A stretch of 64,000 nt of DNA from positions 124,001 through 188,000 of the forward strand of contig NZ_FOIE01000006.1 of NCBI RefSeq assembly GCF_900111455.1. The letters run 5' to 3'. Of this stretch, positions 1-8,107 are shown piece after piece (position 1 is the first letter of the stretch; each line of letters starts with the position of its first letter). The position numbers and the translations under genes are program-made. Source of the stretch: Geodermatophilus poikilotrophus (GTDB lineage: Bacteria; Actinomycetota; Actinomycetes; Mycobacteriales; Geodermatophilaceae). The notes under the pieces are model-generated. The model did no database searches. It was not told the DNA's origin and saw nothing but the letters and a program-made list of their open reading frames with translations.

Positions 1-1288
1 CCTCGAGCCGCTCGGCCACCGCCCGCGCGCGCTCGAGGTCGCTGCTCATGACGGTGGCCCCCAGGCCGAAGTCGCTGTCGTTGGCCAGCGCCACGGCCTC
101 GTCGGCGTCCTTGACCTTGTAGACGACGGCCGCGGGGCCGAACAGCTCCTCGCGGAAGGCGCGCATCTCCGGGGTGACGTCGGTGAGGATGGTGGCCTCC
201 ACGAACGCGCCCGGGTGCTCGGGCCGCTTGCCGCCGGCGACCACGGTCGCGCCCTTGTCGATGGCGTCCTGGATCTGCGCGTGCAGGTCCTGCGCCGCCC
301 GCTCCGAGGACAGCGGGGCCAGCGACGTCGACGGGTCGGCCGGGTCGCCGGGGGCGAAGGTCGAGAACGCCTGCTTGAGGCCCTCGACGAAGGGCTCGTA
401 GAGCTCCTCGGTCACGATCAGCCGCTTGGACGCGGTGCACGCCTGGCCGGTGTTCTGCATCCGGCCCATGGTGGCGGCCTTGACGGTGGCACCCAGGTCC
501 TCGGCGTCGAGCACGATGAACGGGTCGCTGCCGCCCAGCTCCAGCACCGACTTCTTCAGGTGCTTCCCGGCCAGGGCGCCGACCGCGCTGCCGGCCCGCT
601 CGCTGCCGGTCAGCGTCACGCCCTGGATGCGCGGGTCGGCGATGACCTGCTCGACGTCGGCGATGCGCAGGAAGGTGTTGGTGAAGACGCCCTCGGGAGC
701 CCCGGCGTCGGTGAACAGCTGCTCGATCGCCACCGCGCACTGCGGGGTGATCTCGGCGTGCTTGAGGATGACCGTGTTGCCCAGCACCAGGTTCGGGCCG
801 GCCACCCGGACCACCTGGTAGAAGGGGTAGTTCCACGGCTCGATGGCCAGCAGGACGCCGATCGGGCGGGTCTCGACGACCGCCTCGCCCTTGCCCATCA
901 GCGGCTGGATCGGCTGGGGCTCGAGGAAGCCGGGGCCGTTGTCGGCGTAGTACTTGAGGATCATCGAGCACAGGTAGAGCTCGCCCGTGGCCTCGTCGTG
1001 CCGCTTGCCCATCTCGGTGGTGATCAGCTTCGCGAGGTCCTCGCGGCGCTCGTCCATGAGCTCCGCGGCCCGCCGGACGACGGCGGCGCGGTCCTCGACC
1101 GGGCGCTGCTGCCACTCCTGGTAGGCGGCGTGCGCCCGCTCGATGATCCCGTCGATCTCCTCGGTCGGGGTGAAGTCGAACTCCTGCTCCGTCTCGCCGG
1201 TGAAGGGGTTGACCGTCGCGTAGCGGCGCTCGCCGGACTCGCTGGCGGTCTTGGGGTGCTCGGTCGGTGGGTTCTGGGTCGCGGTCAC
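1..1288 (-). CDS. NAD(P)-dependent aldehyde dehydrogenase, succinate-semialdehyde type (3' end outside window)
   Basis: It oxidises an aldehyde, probably succinate semialdehyde, to the acid with NAD(P)+; a cytosolic enzyme. From the GTG at 1288 the product reads through about 429 residues and runs off the window edge, so the C-terminus is missing. The N-terminal part carries the family segment [10 protein letters not shown]. The general-base Glu lies in [11 protein letters not shown] (about residue 250) and the nucleophilic Cys in [11 protein letters not shown] (about 283), both intact. The reading EEL-FGP-A follows, as in class I ALDHs. GAGGA sits 8 bases before the GTG. The spacing resembles the compact (about 455 aa) GabD1/YneI group, but substrate choice cannot be read from the sequence. 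It is divergent from the SRAP gene. Confidence 0.9.
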   Translation of the reverse strand, partial: MTATQNPPTEHPKTASESGERRYATVNPFTGETEQEFDFTPTEEIDGIIERAHAAYQEWQQRPVEDRAAVVRRAAELMDERREDLAKLITTEMGKRHDEATGELYLCSMILKYYADNGPGFLEPQPIQPLMGKGEAVVETRPIGVLLAIEPWNYPFYQVVRVAGPNLVLGNTVILKHAEITPQCAVAIEQLFTDAGAPEGVFTNTFLRIADVEQVIADPRIQGVTLTGSERAGSAVGALAGKHLKKSVLELGGSDPFIVLDAEDLGATVKAATMGRMQNTGQACTASKRLIVTEELYEPFVEGLKQAFSTFAPGDPADPSTSLAPLSSERAAQDLHAQIQDAIDKGATVVAGGKRPEHPGAFVEATILTDVTPEMRAFREELFGPAAVVYKVKDADEAVALANDSDFGLGATVMSSDLERARAVAERLE

Positions 1289-1421
1289 GTGCGTGATCCT
1301 CGTCTCCCGGGAGTCGGGACGTCGACCCGGCCTGCCCGTCTCCCGCCGCCGGGAACCGTCCCCGGCCCGGCCTACAGTCGCAGGTGACCGCATCAGCCGG
1401 CCCCGACCGGGAGGTACCACC

Positions 1422-2168
1422 GTGTGTGGCCGCTACGCCGCCAGCCGCCGTCCCGAGGACCTCGTCCTGGAGTTCGAGGCGGTCCCGGCCGAGGGGCAGT
1501 CCCCGCTGCCGGCCGACTACAACGTCGCCCCGACCAAGGACGTGTACGTCGTCCGCACCAAGCGGGAGCGCGACGCCGAGGGGGCGCCGACCGGTGCCGC
1601 GCACCGCGAGCTGCGCGCCGTCCGCTGGGGCCTGGTGCCCTCCTGGGCCAAGGACGCGTCGATCGGCAACCGGATGCTCAACGCCCGCGTCGAGTCGCTG
1701 ACCGAGAAGCCGGCCTTCCGCCGCGCCGCCCGCTCCCGGCGCTGCCTGGTGCCGGCCGACGGCTGGTACGAGTGGGCGAAGAAGCTCGACGGTCCCGGCA
1801 AGCAGCCCTACTACATGACCCCGCGGGACGGCTCGGTGCTCGCCTTCGCCGGACTGTGGGAGGTCTGGGGGGAGGGCGACGACCGGCTGTACACCTGCAC
1901 GGTCATCACCGAGCCGGCCGTCGGGGCGCTCACCGAGATCCACGACCGGATGCCGCTGGTGCTGCCCCGCGACCGCTGGGCCGACTGGCTGGACCCGGCC
2001 CGGGAGGACGTCGCCGAGCTGGCCGCCCCGACCCCGCCGGAGCTGGTGGAGGGCCTGGAGCTGCGGCCGGTGAGCCCGTCGGTCAACAGCGTGAAGCACA
2101 ACGGCGTCGAGCTGACCGCCCGCGTCGAGTCGGTCGCCGCCCCGGCCGACCAGCCCGCGCTCTTCTGA
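1422..2168 (+). CDS. SOS response-associated peptidase (SRAP/YedK/HMCES family)
   Basis: This protein shields abasic sites in single-stranded DNA by forming a covalent thiazolidine crosslink through its N-terminal cysteine. The start is fixed by function: GTG at 1422 is followed directly by TGT, giving M-C-G-R-Y-A, so Cys2 becomes the N-terminal nucleophile after Met removal. GGGAGGT lies 8 bases upstream. The other active-site residues are visible: Asn in NARVES (about 87), Glu in WYEW (about 117) and His in IHDRMP (about 174). The length of 248 aa is normal for the family. A TACAGT -10-like hexamer is at 1373-1378. The next gene starts one base after its stop, so the two are probably cotranscribed. 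Confidence 0.95.
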   Translation: MCGRYAASRRPEDLVLEFEAVPAEGQSPLPADYNVAPTKDVYVVRTKRERDAEGAPTGAAHRELRAVRWGLVPSWAKDASIGNRMLNARVESLTEKPAFRRAARSRRCLVPADGWYEWAKKLDGPGKQPYYMTPRDGSVLAFAGLWEVWGEGDDRLYTCTVITEPAVGALTEIHDRMPLVLPRDRWADWLDPAREDVAELAAPTPPELVEGLELRPVSPSVNSVKHNGVELTARVESVAAPADQPALF

Positions 2169-2169
2169 G

Positions 2170-3720
2170 GTGGCCGGCACCGAGGAGGCCCTGGCCGAGA
2201 CCGGGGACCGGAGCCGCTCGGCCGCGCTGCCCGACTGGGTGGCCGCCGTCGTCACCTTCCTGTCCTCCGGCGCCGTGCTGGTGCTCGAGATCGCCGGGCT
2301 GCGGCTGATCGCCCCCTACGTCGGGATCACCCTGCAGACCAACACCGCGGTCATCGGCTTCGCGCTCGCAGCGATCGCCGTCGGCGCGTGGACTGGCGGC
2401 GCGCTGGCCGACCGCACCGACCCGCGCCGGCTGATCGCGCCGCTGCTGGTGGCCGGAGGTGCACTCGTCGTCGCCGTCCTGCCGCTGGTGCGCTTCGCCG
2501 GGTCGGTGCTCACCGGCGCCGACGCCGGCAGCGTGCTGCTGCTGGCCGCCGTCGCCGTCGTCGTCCCCGCCGCGCTGCTGTCGGCGGTGCCGCCCATGGT
2601 GGTCAAGCTGCAACTGGCCAGCCTCGCCGAGACCGGCTCGGTGGTCGGCCGGCTGTCGGGCATCGGCACCCTCGGTGGCATCGCGGCCACCTTCCTCACC
2701 GGCTTCCTGCTGGTCGCGGTCTTCCCGACCAGCGGCATCCTCGTCGGCACCGGCCTGGTCGCCGTGCTGACGGGGATCACGGTCGGTGTGCTGCTGCGGC
2801 GACGGACCGGCGGCGCGGCCGGGCGGGTGCCTGCGGCGCTGCTCCTGCTGGCCGTGGCCGGCTCGCTGCTGGCGGCGGTCGCGCCCAGCCGCTGCCAGGC
2901 CGAGACCGCCTACCACTGCGCGCGGGTGGCCGCCGACCCCGAGCGCGACAGCGGCCGGGTGCTGGTGCTGGACACGCTGCGGCACTCCTACGTCGACCTG
3001 GCCGACCCGACGCACGTGGAGTTCGACTACGTCCGGGCGATCGCGGCGGTCACCGACGCGATGGCCCCGGCGGGCGAGCCGCTGTCGGCGTTGCACCTCG
3101 GCGGCGGCGGGGCGACCGTGCCGCGCTACCTCGCCGAGGTGCGCCCGGGCACGGTCAGCCGCGTGCTCGAGGTGGACCCGGGCGTGGTGGAGATCGACCG
3201 CGAGCAGCTGGGGCTGGTCGAGTCCGCCGACCTCGAGGTGCGGGTCGGCGACGCCCGGGTCGGGCTGGCCGAGGAGGACGCGGACACCCGCGACCTCGTC
3301 GTCGGCGACGCCTTCGGCGGCCTGTCGGTGCCCTGGCAGCTGACCACCGTGGAGGCCCTGGGGCTGGTCGACCGCGCGCTGACCGACGACGGCGTCTACG
3401 TGGCCAACCTCATCGACCACCCGCCGCTGGCCTTCGTCCGCGCCGAGCTGGCCACCATGCGACAGGTCTGGCCGCACGTCCTCCTGCTGGCCCGCGCCCC
3501 TGTCCTCGACGGGGAGGACGGCGGCAACCTGGTCGCCGTCGCCTCGCACCGGCCGCCGGAGGAGACGGCGCTGGCCCGGGCGCTGCTCGCCCAGGACTCC
3601 ACCTGGCAGGTCGCCTCCGCCGAGGAGGTGGCCGTCCTCGCGGGCGACGCGCAGGTGCTCACCGACGACCACGCGCCGGTCGACCAGCTGCTCACCCCGT
3701 ACGCCGCACCGGCCAGCTGA
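2170..3720 (+). CDS. Membrane-fused spermidine synthase-like protein
   Basis: A 516-aa fusion. The first ~240 residues hold about seven hydrophobic segments, and the last ~270 form a spermidine-synthase/methyltransferase-type Rossmann domain. The glycine-rich nucleotide loop is HLGGGGATVPRYL, followed by the acidic strand end VLEVDPGVVEI and VVGDAFGG. The C-terminal TDDHAPVDQL is typical of this fused family. Real aminopropyltransferase activity is doubtful: such fused proteins are widespread in actinobacteria and their substrates are mostly unknown. The start GTG is one base after the SRAP stop, so translation is probably coupled. A GC-rich hairpin directly after the stop likely ends the unit. 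Confidence 0.85.
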   Translation: MAGTEEALAETGDRSRSAALPDWVAAVVTFLSSGAVLVLEIAGLRLIAPYVGITLQTNTAVIGFALAAIAVGAWTGGALADRTDPRRLIAPLLVAGGALVVAVLPLVRFAGSVLTGADAGSVLLLAAVAVVVPAALLSAVPPMVVKLQLASLAETGSVVGRLSGIGTLGGIAATFLTGFLLVAVFPTSGILVGTGLVAVLTGITVGVLLRRRTGGAAGRVPAALLLLAVAGSLLAAVAPSRCQAETAYHCARVAADPERDSGRVLVLDTLRHSYVDLADPTHVEFDYVRAIAAVTDAMAPAGEPLSALHLGGGGATVPRYLAEVRPGTVSRVLEVDPGVVEIDREQLGLVESADLEVRVGDARVGLAEEDADTRDLVVGDAFGGLSVPWQLTTVEALGLVDRALTDDGVYVANLIDHPPLAFVRAELATMRQVWPHVLLLARAPVLDGEDGGNLVAVASHRPPEETALARALLAQDSTWQVASAEEVAVLAGDAQVLTDDHAPVDQLLTPYAAPAS

Positions 3721-3745
3721 GGCCCGGGCCGCTCAGGCCCGGGCC
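3721..3745 (+). terminator. GC-rich hairpin after the SRAP/spermidine-synthase-like unit
   Basis: Perfect 10-bp arms GGCCCGGGCC (3721-3730 and 3736-3745) flank the loop GCTCA and begin at the first base after the stop codon. No U-tract follows, as is usual for actinobacterial terminators. Confidence 0.55.
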
Positions 3746-3788
3746 GGCCACGCACACCTGCGCCCGCACCCTGGCGGTGGTCACGGAG

Positions 3789-3834
3789 CCGCGGTGGTGA
3801 CGCACCCACGATGGACGGCGCGTCGCCACCGCGG
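3789..3834. repeat. Palindromic intergenic element, family B, copy 1
   Basis: Arms CCGCGGTGGTGACGC (3789-3803) and GCGTCGCCACCGCGG (3820-3834) pair at 14 of 15 positions around a 16-nt spacer. A second copy with the same arm core and the same spacer length is at 19900-19947. Sequence similarity continues past the right arm in both copies. This copy lies between two convergent genes. Confidence 0.7.
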
Positions 3835-3870
3835 GTCCACGATCGTCCGGGGCGTCGGGGGCGTCGACGT

Positions 3871-4344
3871 TCACCGGCCGATCGCGGAGGTGCGTGCCCG
3901 GGTCAGCCGCACCAGGTCCGCCGGCGCCAGCTCCACCTGCAGGCCCCGCCGTCCGGCGCTGACCATCACGGTGGGGAAGGCCAGCGCCGACTCGTCGACG
4001 ACCGTCGGCAGCGCCTTGCGCTGACCGAGCGGGCTGATGCCGCCGAGGACGTACCCGGTGGTCCGCTCGGCGTCGGCCGGGTCGGCCATCGCCGCCTTCC
4101 GGCCCCCGGCGGCCGCGGCGAGCGCCTTGAGGTCCAGGCTGCCGGCGACCGGGACGACCGCGACGGTCAGTGCGCCGTCGACCCGGGCGACCAGCGTCTT
4201 GAACACCTGCCGCGGGTCGGCGCCGAGCGCGGCCACCGCCGCCTCGCCGTGCCCCTGGTCGGCGGGGTGCTCGGGGTCGTACGGGTGCAGGGTGTGGGCC
4301 ACCCGGGCCCGTTCGAGAGCCCGCACCGCCGGGGTCGCCGCCAC
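3871..4344 (-). CDS. ybaK: Cys-tRNA(Pro) deacylase, YbaK/EbsC family
   Basis: It hydrolyses Cys-tRNAPro mischarged by prolyl-tRNA synthetase; a cytosolic proofreading enzyme. The 157-aa product has the YbaK landmarks in order: VFKTLVARVDG with the conserved lysine (about residue 49), the VVPVAGSLDLKALA segment, TGYVLGGISPLGQRK (substrate pocket) and the C-terminal LQVELAPADLVRLT. The start is GTG 4344. A TAGGCT -10 box (4358-4353 on this strand) ends 8 bases before it with no Shine-Dalgarno sequence, which suggests a leaderless mRNA. It is divergent from sigR and unlikely to share its promoter. Confidence 0.93.
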   Translation of the reverse strand: MAATPAVRALERARVAHTLHPYDPEHPADQGHGEAAVAALGADPRQVFKTLVARVDGALTVAVVPVAGSLDLKALAAAAGGRKAAMADPADAERTTGYVLGGISPLGQRKALPTVVDESALAFPTVMVSAGRRGLQVELAPADLVRLTRARTSAIGR

Positions 4345-4392
4345 GGCGCCGCAGCCTAGTTGTGACGACCGCGTCCGCGTCCGCGGCCGTGG

Positions 4393-4419
4393 GGAATGGG
4401 GACCGCGGCCTGCACGGTT
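4393..4419 (+). promoter_or_regulatory. SigR/SigH-type promoter upstream of sigR (autoregulation)
   Basis: GGAAT (4393-4397) and GTT (4417-4419) are separated by 19 bases, close to the actinobacterial SigR consensus GGAAT-N18-GTT. Initiation would fall near 4425, just before an in-frame GTG at 4429, as well as upstream of the usual start at 4561. Confidence 0.7.
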
Positions 4420-4560
4420 GGACCGGGCGTGAGCAGCACCCTCTCCACCAGCGCCCGCCAGCGCCCCGCGCTCCGGCGGCCCCCGGGCCGGCCCGGGGCC
4501 GCGCGGCTAGGATCGTCGGAGGTGGTGGCCCGCGTCCGGGCGCCGCAGAGAGGACGGTCG

Positions 4561-5271
4561 GTGCCTGAGGAGTCCGCGGACCGCACGCCCGAGACCACGA
4601 CCACCGACGCCGTCGAGGAGACCTCGCCGGTCGAGGTGCCCGAGGCGCGCGAGGGCGGCAGCCGCACGGAGGTCGACGAGACCCGTGCCGAGCGCGACGC
4701 CCGCTTCGAGCGCGACGCGCTGCCCTACCTCGACCAGCTCTACCCGGCGGCTCTGCGGATGACCCGCAACCCGGCCGACGCCGAGGACCTGGTGCAGGAG
4801 ACGTTCGTCAAGGCCTACTCGGCCTTCCACCAGTTCGCCGAGGGCACCAACCTCAAGGCCTGGCTGTACCGGATCCTGACCAACACCTACATCAACAGCT
4901 ACCGCAAGAAGCAGCGGCAGCCGCAGCAGTACCCCACCGACCAGGTGCAGGACTGGCAGCTGTACGCCGCCGAGGAGCACAGCTCCAGCGGCCTGCGCTC
5001 GGCCGAGATCGAGGCGCTGGACCACCTGCCGGACTCCGACATCAAGGAGGCCCTCCAGCAGCTGCCGGAGGACTTCCGCCTGGCGGTCTACCTCGCCGAC
5101 GTCGAGGGGTTCGCCTACAAGGAGATCGCCGAGATCATGGGCACGCCCATCGGCACGGTGATGTCCCGCCTGCACCGCGGGCGCCGCGGGCTGCAGAAGC
5201 TGTTGGCCGACTACGCCCGGGAGCGCGGTTTCGTCCGGGCCGGTGCCGGGGAGGGGGCGAGCCGTTCGTGA
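4561..5271 (+). CDS. sigR: ECF RNA polymerase sigma factor SigR/SigH (thiol-oxidative stress)
   Basis: This group-4 sigma factor directs transcription of thioredoxin, mycothiol and proteolysis genes during disulfide stress. Region 2 is clear ([20 protein letters not shown], then KAYSAFHQF and [20 protein letters not shown]). Region 4 carries [18 protein letters not shown] and [15 protein letters not shown]. The GTG at 4561 follows AGAGAGGACGG and gives 236 aa. The frame stays open upstream through GTG 4429 and ATG 4396, so longer isoforms are possible. rsrA overlaps its stop by 4 bp. The gene order sigR-rsrA-biotin carrier-pdtaS-whiB1 matches M. tuberculosis sigH-rshA-TB7.3-pdtaS-whiB1. The zinc anti-sigma partner supports the assignment. 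Confidence 0.93.
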   Translation: MPEESADRTPETTTTDAVEETSPVEVPEAREGGSRTEVDETRAERDARFERDALPYLDQLYPAALRMTRNPADAEDLVQETFVKAYSAFHQFAEGTNLKAWLYRILTNTYINSYRKKQRQPQQYPTDQVQDWQLYAAEEHSSSGLRSAEIEALDHLPDSDIKEALQQLPEDFRLAVYLADVEGFAYKEIAEIMGTPIGTVMSRLHRGRRGLQKLLADYARERGFVRAGAGEGASRS

Positions 5272-5615
5272 CCAGCGACCAGCGTCCGGACGCGGAGGAG
5301 CCGATCTCGGTCGACTCCTGTGACGACGTCCTGTCCCACGTGTTCGAGTTCCTCGACCACGAGACCGAACCCGCGCGGCGGCAGGTCATCGCCGAGCACC
5401 TCGAGGACTGCTCGCCCTGTCTGCGCCAGTTCGGCATCGAACAGGAGTTCAAGGCCCTGGTGCGCCGCCGCTGCGGCGGCGACACCCCGCCCCCGGGGCT
5501 GCGGGACCGGATCAGGCTGCAGCTGACCAGCGTCTCCTTCGAGGAGGACGGCACCCAGGTCAGCGTCGAGCGGATCAGCGTGGAGCGCACCCAGGAGCGC
5601 CCCGCCACCGCCTGA
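5268..5615 (+). CDS. rsrA: Zinc-binding redox-sensing anti-sigma factor RsrA/RshA
   Basis: It binds and inhibits SigR when reduced and lets go when its zinc-site cysteines form a disulfide. The 115-aa product carries the ZAS signature: Cys18 in the N-terminal helix, then His44-x3-Cys48-x2-Cys51 in the stretch HLEDCSPC, plus Cys69. The GTG start (5268) overlaps the sigR TGA by 4 bp, so the pair is probably translated in a fixed ratio. A perfect 15-bp hairpin terminator lies 16 bases after its stop. Confidence 0.93.
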   Translation: MTSDQRPDAEEPISVDSCDDVLSHVFEFLDHETEPARRQVIAEHLEDCSPCLRQFGIEQEFKALVRRRCGGDTPPPGLRDRIRLQLTSVSFEEDGTQVSVERISVERTQERPATA

Positions 5616-5631
5616 CGGACCCACGTACGCC

Positions 5632-5664
5632 AGAGGCCCAGAACCCGCCGGGTTCTGGGCCTCT
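5632..5664 (+). terminator. Rho-independent-type terminator of sigR-rsrA
   Basis: Perfect 15-bp arms AGAGGCCCAGAACCC (5632-5646) and GGGTTCTGGGCCTCT (5650-5664) enclose a 3-nt loop GCC. It lies between rsrA and the oppositely oriented bL37 gene and could serve both. Confidence 0.85.
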
Positions 5665-5671
5665 CGCGCAC

Positions 5672-5726
5672 GGCCCCCTGCCGGGCCCCGCCGCGAGCCT
5701 GCGAGCGGTGGGGGCAGGGGTCCTCC
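5672..5726 (-). repeat. Family A intergenic hairpin, copy next to the bL37 stop
   Basis: The element reads GGCCCCCTGCC...GCGAGCCTGCGAGC...GGGGGCAGGGGTCCTCC and ends two bases before the bL37 stop on this strand. Its arms are complementary around the GCGAGC-type loop, the common layout of this family. Confidence 0.75.
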
Positions 5727-5727
5727 G

Positions 5728-5802
5728 TCAGGCGTTGGGGCGCTTGCCGTGGTTGGCCTTGTTCCCCTTGCGGGAGCGCCGCTTGCGTCCACGCTTGGAC
5801 AT
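5728..5802 (-). CDS. 50S ribosomal protein bL37 (24 aa)
   Basis: A tiny basic protein of the actinobacterial large ribosomal subunit, also listed under the AURKAIP1/COX24-like domain. Translation from ATG 5802 gives MSKRGRKRRSRKG and ends NHGKRPNA, the family's C-terminal signature. AAGGAGG lies 7 bases before the ATG, an excellent ribosome binding site. Thirteen of its 24 residues are Lys, Arg or His, as expected for a peptide buried in rRNA. It stands alone between the rsrA terminator and the biotin-carboxylase-like gene. It is shorter than the usual gene-calling cutoff, so it is easily missed. Confidence 0.9.
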   Translation of the reverse strand: MSKRGRKRRSRKGNKANHGKRPNA

Positions 5803-6030
5803 CGCCGCCCTCCTTCCCTCGTTGCTGCTGCGGACCCGGTGCGGGCCCCTGGACACCTCTGGGTGACTCGGGGCGCGTGCGGTGCTGCGACCCCGGGGAG
5901 ACCCGTCAGGCTGGACCCCCAGCCTCTCACGAGCCGGTGCGGCACCACCCCCCCTGTGGCGGTCCCGCGGGGCGACGGGTCAGGCTGGGGAGCGGAACGA
6001 CGCCGAGGTCGGTGGAAGGCGGTTCGGGAC

Positions 6031-7071
6031 GTGGCACACGTCGGGATCGAGAGCGTGCTGGTGGCGGGCCGAGGGCCGGCTGCGTGCGCGGTGGTGGCGG
6101 CCTGCTCCCGCCTGGGCGTGAAGACGGTCGCCGTCCACTCCGAGGCCGACCGCTCCGCCCGCCACGTGCGGCTGGCCGACGACGCGATCCTGCTCGGCCC
6201 CGCGCCGGCCGCGGAGTCCTACCTGGCCGTGGACCGCATCGTCGAGGCCGCCCGCCGCAGCGGTGTGCAGGCCGTCCTCCCGGTGCCCCCGGCACTGGCC
6301 GGCAACGCCCGGCTCGCCGGTGCGGTGGTGGCCGCCGGCCTCACCTGGGTCGGTCCCTCCGCCGCGGTGCTCGAGCGGCTCGGGGGGGACGGCGTCGAGC
6401 CGGCCAGCGAGCGCGGCTTCCTCGCCCTGGTCAGCGACGGCGGCCTGCGCTGCACGACCCCGGTGTCCCGCGACCGCGCGGCCGGCATCGCCCGGGTCTC
6501 CTGGACCCCCGACGAGCCGTTCGAGCTGCCTCCGGCGGCCAAGCGGCTGCCGGAGATCGGCTGGCGCGGGCTGGTCACCGTCGGCATCGCCCCGGACGGC
6601 GAGCTCGCCGAGGTGGCGGCCGGCTTCTCCCTGGACACGCCGGTGCTGGAGCGGGCGTACGGCGTGGACGCCGTCGAGCTCGCGCTGCGCAGCGCGACGG
6701 GCGCGTCGGCCGCCGATGCCGGGACGGGCGCGCCGCCGCGGCGGGCGGTGGCCGTCCAGCTGCGGTCCACCCTGCCCCCGGGTCAGGGTGGTCGGATCAC
6801 CGGTCGGCTGCCGCGGTCGGGCCGGCTCACCGGCGGAGCGCGCGGCGTCGACGTGGTGGCGGTGAGCGGCTACGACCCCGGGGACCGGCTGGACCGCTGG
6901 TACGACGCCCTGCTGGCGACCGTCAGCGCCGGGGCCCGGGAGACCGTCACCGCGGCCCGCGCCGTCAGGGACGTGCTCAACGCCGTGCCCGAGGTCGGCG
7001 TGCCGCACGACGGCCCGGAGGTGTGCGCGGTGCTCGAGCGGCTGGCGTCCGGCGGTGCCGCAGAGGCCTGA
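6031..7071 (+). CDS. Biotin-carboxylase-like protein lacking the ATP-grasp domain
   Basis: Residues 1-110 resemble the N-terminal domain of acetyl/propionyl-CoA carboxylase biotin carboxylase: SVLVAGRGPAACAVV, VAVHSEADRSARHVRLADDA and AESYLAVDRIVEAAR. The last ~130 residues resemble its C-terminal domain, with LDRWYDALLATVSAG in place of the usual D-YYDPLLAKLI-G. The central ATP-grasp is missing: only ~100 residues lie between, with no glycine-rich ATP loop and no catalytic Lys/Glu/Arg set, so it cannot be an ordinary carboxylase. At 346 aa it is about 100 shorter than a real biotin carboxylase. The start GTG 6031 is a choice; GGAAGG lies 10 bases upstream. A biotin carrier gene follows within 65 bases. 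Confidence 0.7.
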   Translation: MAHVGIESVLVAGRGPAACAVVAACSRLGVKTVAVHSEADRSARHVRLADDAILLGPAPAAESYLAVDRIVEAARRSGVQAVLPVPPALAGNARLAGAVVAAGLTWVGPSAAVLERLGGDGVEPASERGFLALVSDGGLRCTTPVSRDRAAGIARVSWTPDEPFELPPAAKRLPEIGWRGLVTVGIAPDGELAEVAAGFSLDTPVLERAYGVDAVELALRSATGASAADAGTGAPPRRAVAVQLRSTLPPGQGGRITGRLPRSGRLTGGARGVDVVAVSGYDPGDRLDRWYDALLATVSAGARETVTAARAVRDVLNAVPEVGVPHDGPEVCAVLERLASGGAAEA

Positions 7072-7135
7072 CGCGGGTTCCCGGGACAGGGCGCGTGCCA
7101 GGATGGGCGGCAGGACGGTCGAGGAGGTGCTGGTG

Positions 7136-7354
7136 GTGGTCGAGGAGATCCACGCCGAGATGGTGTCGAGCGTGTGGAAGGTGCTCGTGCAGCCCGGCAG
7201 CGAGGTGGCCGCCGGTGACACCCTGGTGATCCTCGAGTCGATGAAGATGGAGATCCCCGTCCTCACCGAGCAGGCGGGCACCGTCCGCGAGCTGCACGTC
7301 GTCGAGGGCGAGGTGCTCCAGGAGGGCGACCTCATCGCCACGGTCGACGGTTGA
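7136..7354 (+). CDS. Small biotinylated carrier protein (TB7.3 type)
   Basis: A stand-alone biotinyl domain of 72 aa. The biotin-accepting lysine is Lys37 in LESMKMEIPV, and the C-terminal half VVEGEVLQEGDLIATV closes the barrel. From GTG 7136 the start MVEEIHAEMVSSV lines up with the 71-aa M. tuberculosis Rv3221c (TB7.3). In-frame GTG codons at 7127 and 7133 and an ATG at 7103 are alternatives; GAGGAGG at 7121-7127 favours 7133 or 7136. It follows the biotin-carboxylase-like gene and precedes pdtaS, as TB7.3 does in mycobacteria. Which carboxylase it serves is unknown. Confidence 0.88.
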   Translation: MVEEIHAEMVSSVWKVLVQPGSEVAAGDTLVILESMKMEIPVLTEQAGTVRELHVVEGEVLQEGDLIATVDG

Positions 7355-7409
7355 AGGACCCCCTGCCCCCCGCCACTCGCAGGCTCGCGGCGGGACCCTG
7401 CAGGGGGCC
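7355..7409 (+). repeat. Family A intergenic hairpin, archetypal copy
   Basis: It begins directly after the TGA of the biotin carrier gene with AGGACCCCCTGCCCCCCGCC, has the loop ACTCGCAGGCTCGC and ends GGCGGGACCCTGCAGGGGGCC. The arms are complementary. It lies between convergent genes. Confidence 0.8.
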
Positions 7410-7421
7410 GACGGAGCCGCC

Positions 7422-7928
7422 TCACAGCTCCCTGACGTACACCAGCAGGTCGATGCCGGGCGCAGGCTCCCAGTCGCGCTCCGGCAGCCGGGTGAACCCC
7501 AGCCGCTCGTAGAGGCGCTGCGCCGTCGTCATCCGCCGGTCGGTGGACAGGACCACGCGCCGCTTGCCGGCCGTCCGCGCCCGCTCCAGGCAGGCGGTCA
7601 CCAGCAGCTCACCGATGCCGCGGCCCTGCACGGCCGGGTCGACGACCAGCATCCGGAACGCCGCCTCGTCGTCGGACTCGGTGACCTCGCCGAAGTCGCC
7701 CTCGAGGACCAGCGCGACGCTGCCGACCACGCGACCCTCGTCGTCCCGCACGACGAGCAGCTCGGCCCGGTCGGCCCGCCCGGCGACGTCGCGCAGCTGC
7801 TCGCCGTACGCGGCGGAGGCCAGCCCACCGCCCACGTAGACGTCTGCGGTGAGCTGCCCGATCCGCGCGAAGTCGTCGGGACGGGCGCGGTCGACGGCCC
7901 GGGCCGGTGCGTCGGGGGACGAGGACAC
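7422..7928 (-). CDS. GNAT-family N-acetyltransferase
   Basis: It transfers an acetyl group from acetyl-CoA to an unknown amine. The 168-aa product has the GNAT core: a beta-strand ending MLVVDP, then the acetyl-CoA pyrophosphate loop VQGRGIGELLV (about residues 97-107), and the C-terminal AQRLYERLGF segment. The start is GTG 7928. A TAGGCT box (7941-7936 on this strand) ends 7 bases upstream without a Shine-Dalgarno sequence, which fits leaderless transcription. It converges on the biotin carrier gene. Nothing nearby identifies the substrate. Confidence 0.88.
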   Translation of the reverse strand: MSSSPDAPARAVDRARPDDFARIGQLTADVYVGGGLASAAYGEQLRDVAGRADRAELLVVRDDEGRVVGSVALVLEGDFGEVTESDDEAAFRMLVVDPAVQGRGIGELLVTACLERARTAGKRRVVLSTDRRMTTAQRLYERLGFTRLPERDWEPAPGIDLLVYVREL

Positions 7929-8039
7929 GACGACGAGCCTAAGCGGGCTCCGGCCTCACCCACCCCCGCGAGCCCGGCGGCCCCCCCGGTAGCGGCCCCG
8001 CCGCCGGCCGCGCCCCGGGTCCCACCCTGAGCGTACGAG

Positions 8040-8094
8040 AGGTGGGAGGACGGGGTCCTTCCACGGTGGGGGGCAGGGGAGTCCTCTCTCATAC
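8040..8094 (-). repeat. Partial/nested family A hairpin upstream of pdtaS
   Basis: The segment AGGACGGGGTCC (inner-arm type) is followed by GGTGGGGGGCAGGGG and TCCTC (outer-arm type). These are the right halves of two family A elements on this strand. A TACCCT -10-like box for pdtaS lies at its edge (8092-8097). Confidence 0.5.
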
Positions 8095-8107
8095 CCTCGG
8101 AGCCACC

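Noticed and set aside
1352-1378. A SigR promoter upstream of the SRAP gene (GGAAC)
   Set aside because: No GTT follows at 17-20 bases; only a TACAGT -10-like box is seen.
3811-4359. Plus-strand frame opposite ybaK
   Set aside because: The minus-strand product matches YbaK in full; the opposite frame is Arg/Gly-rich with no domain.
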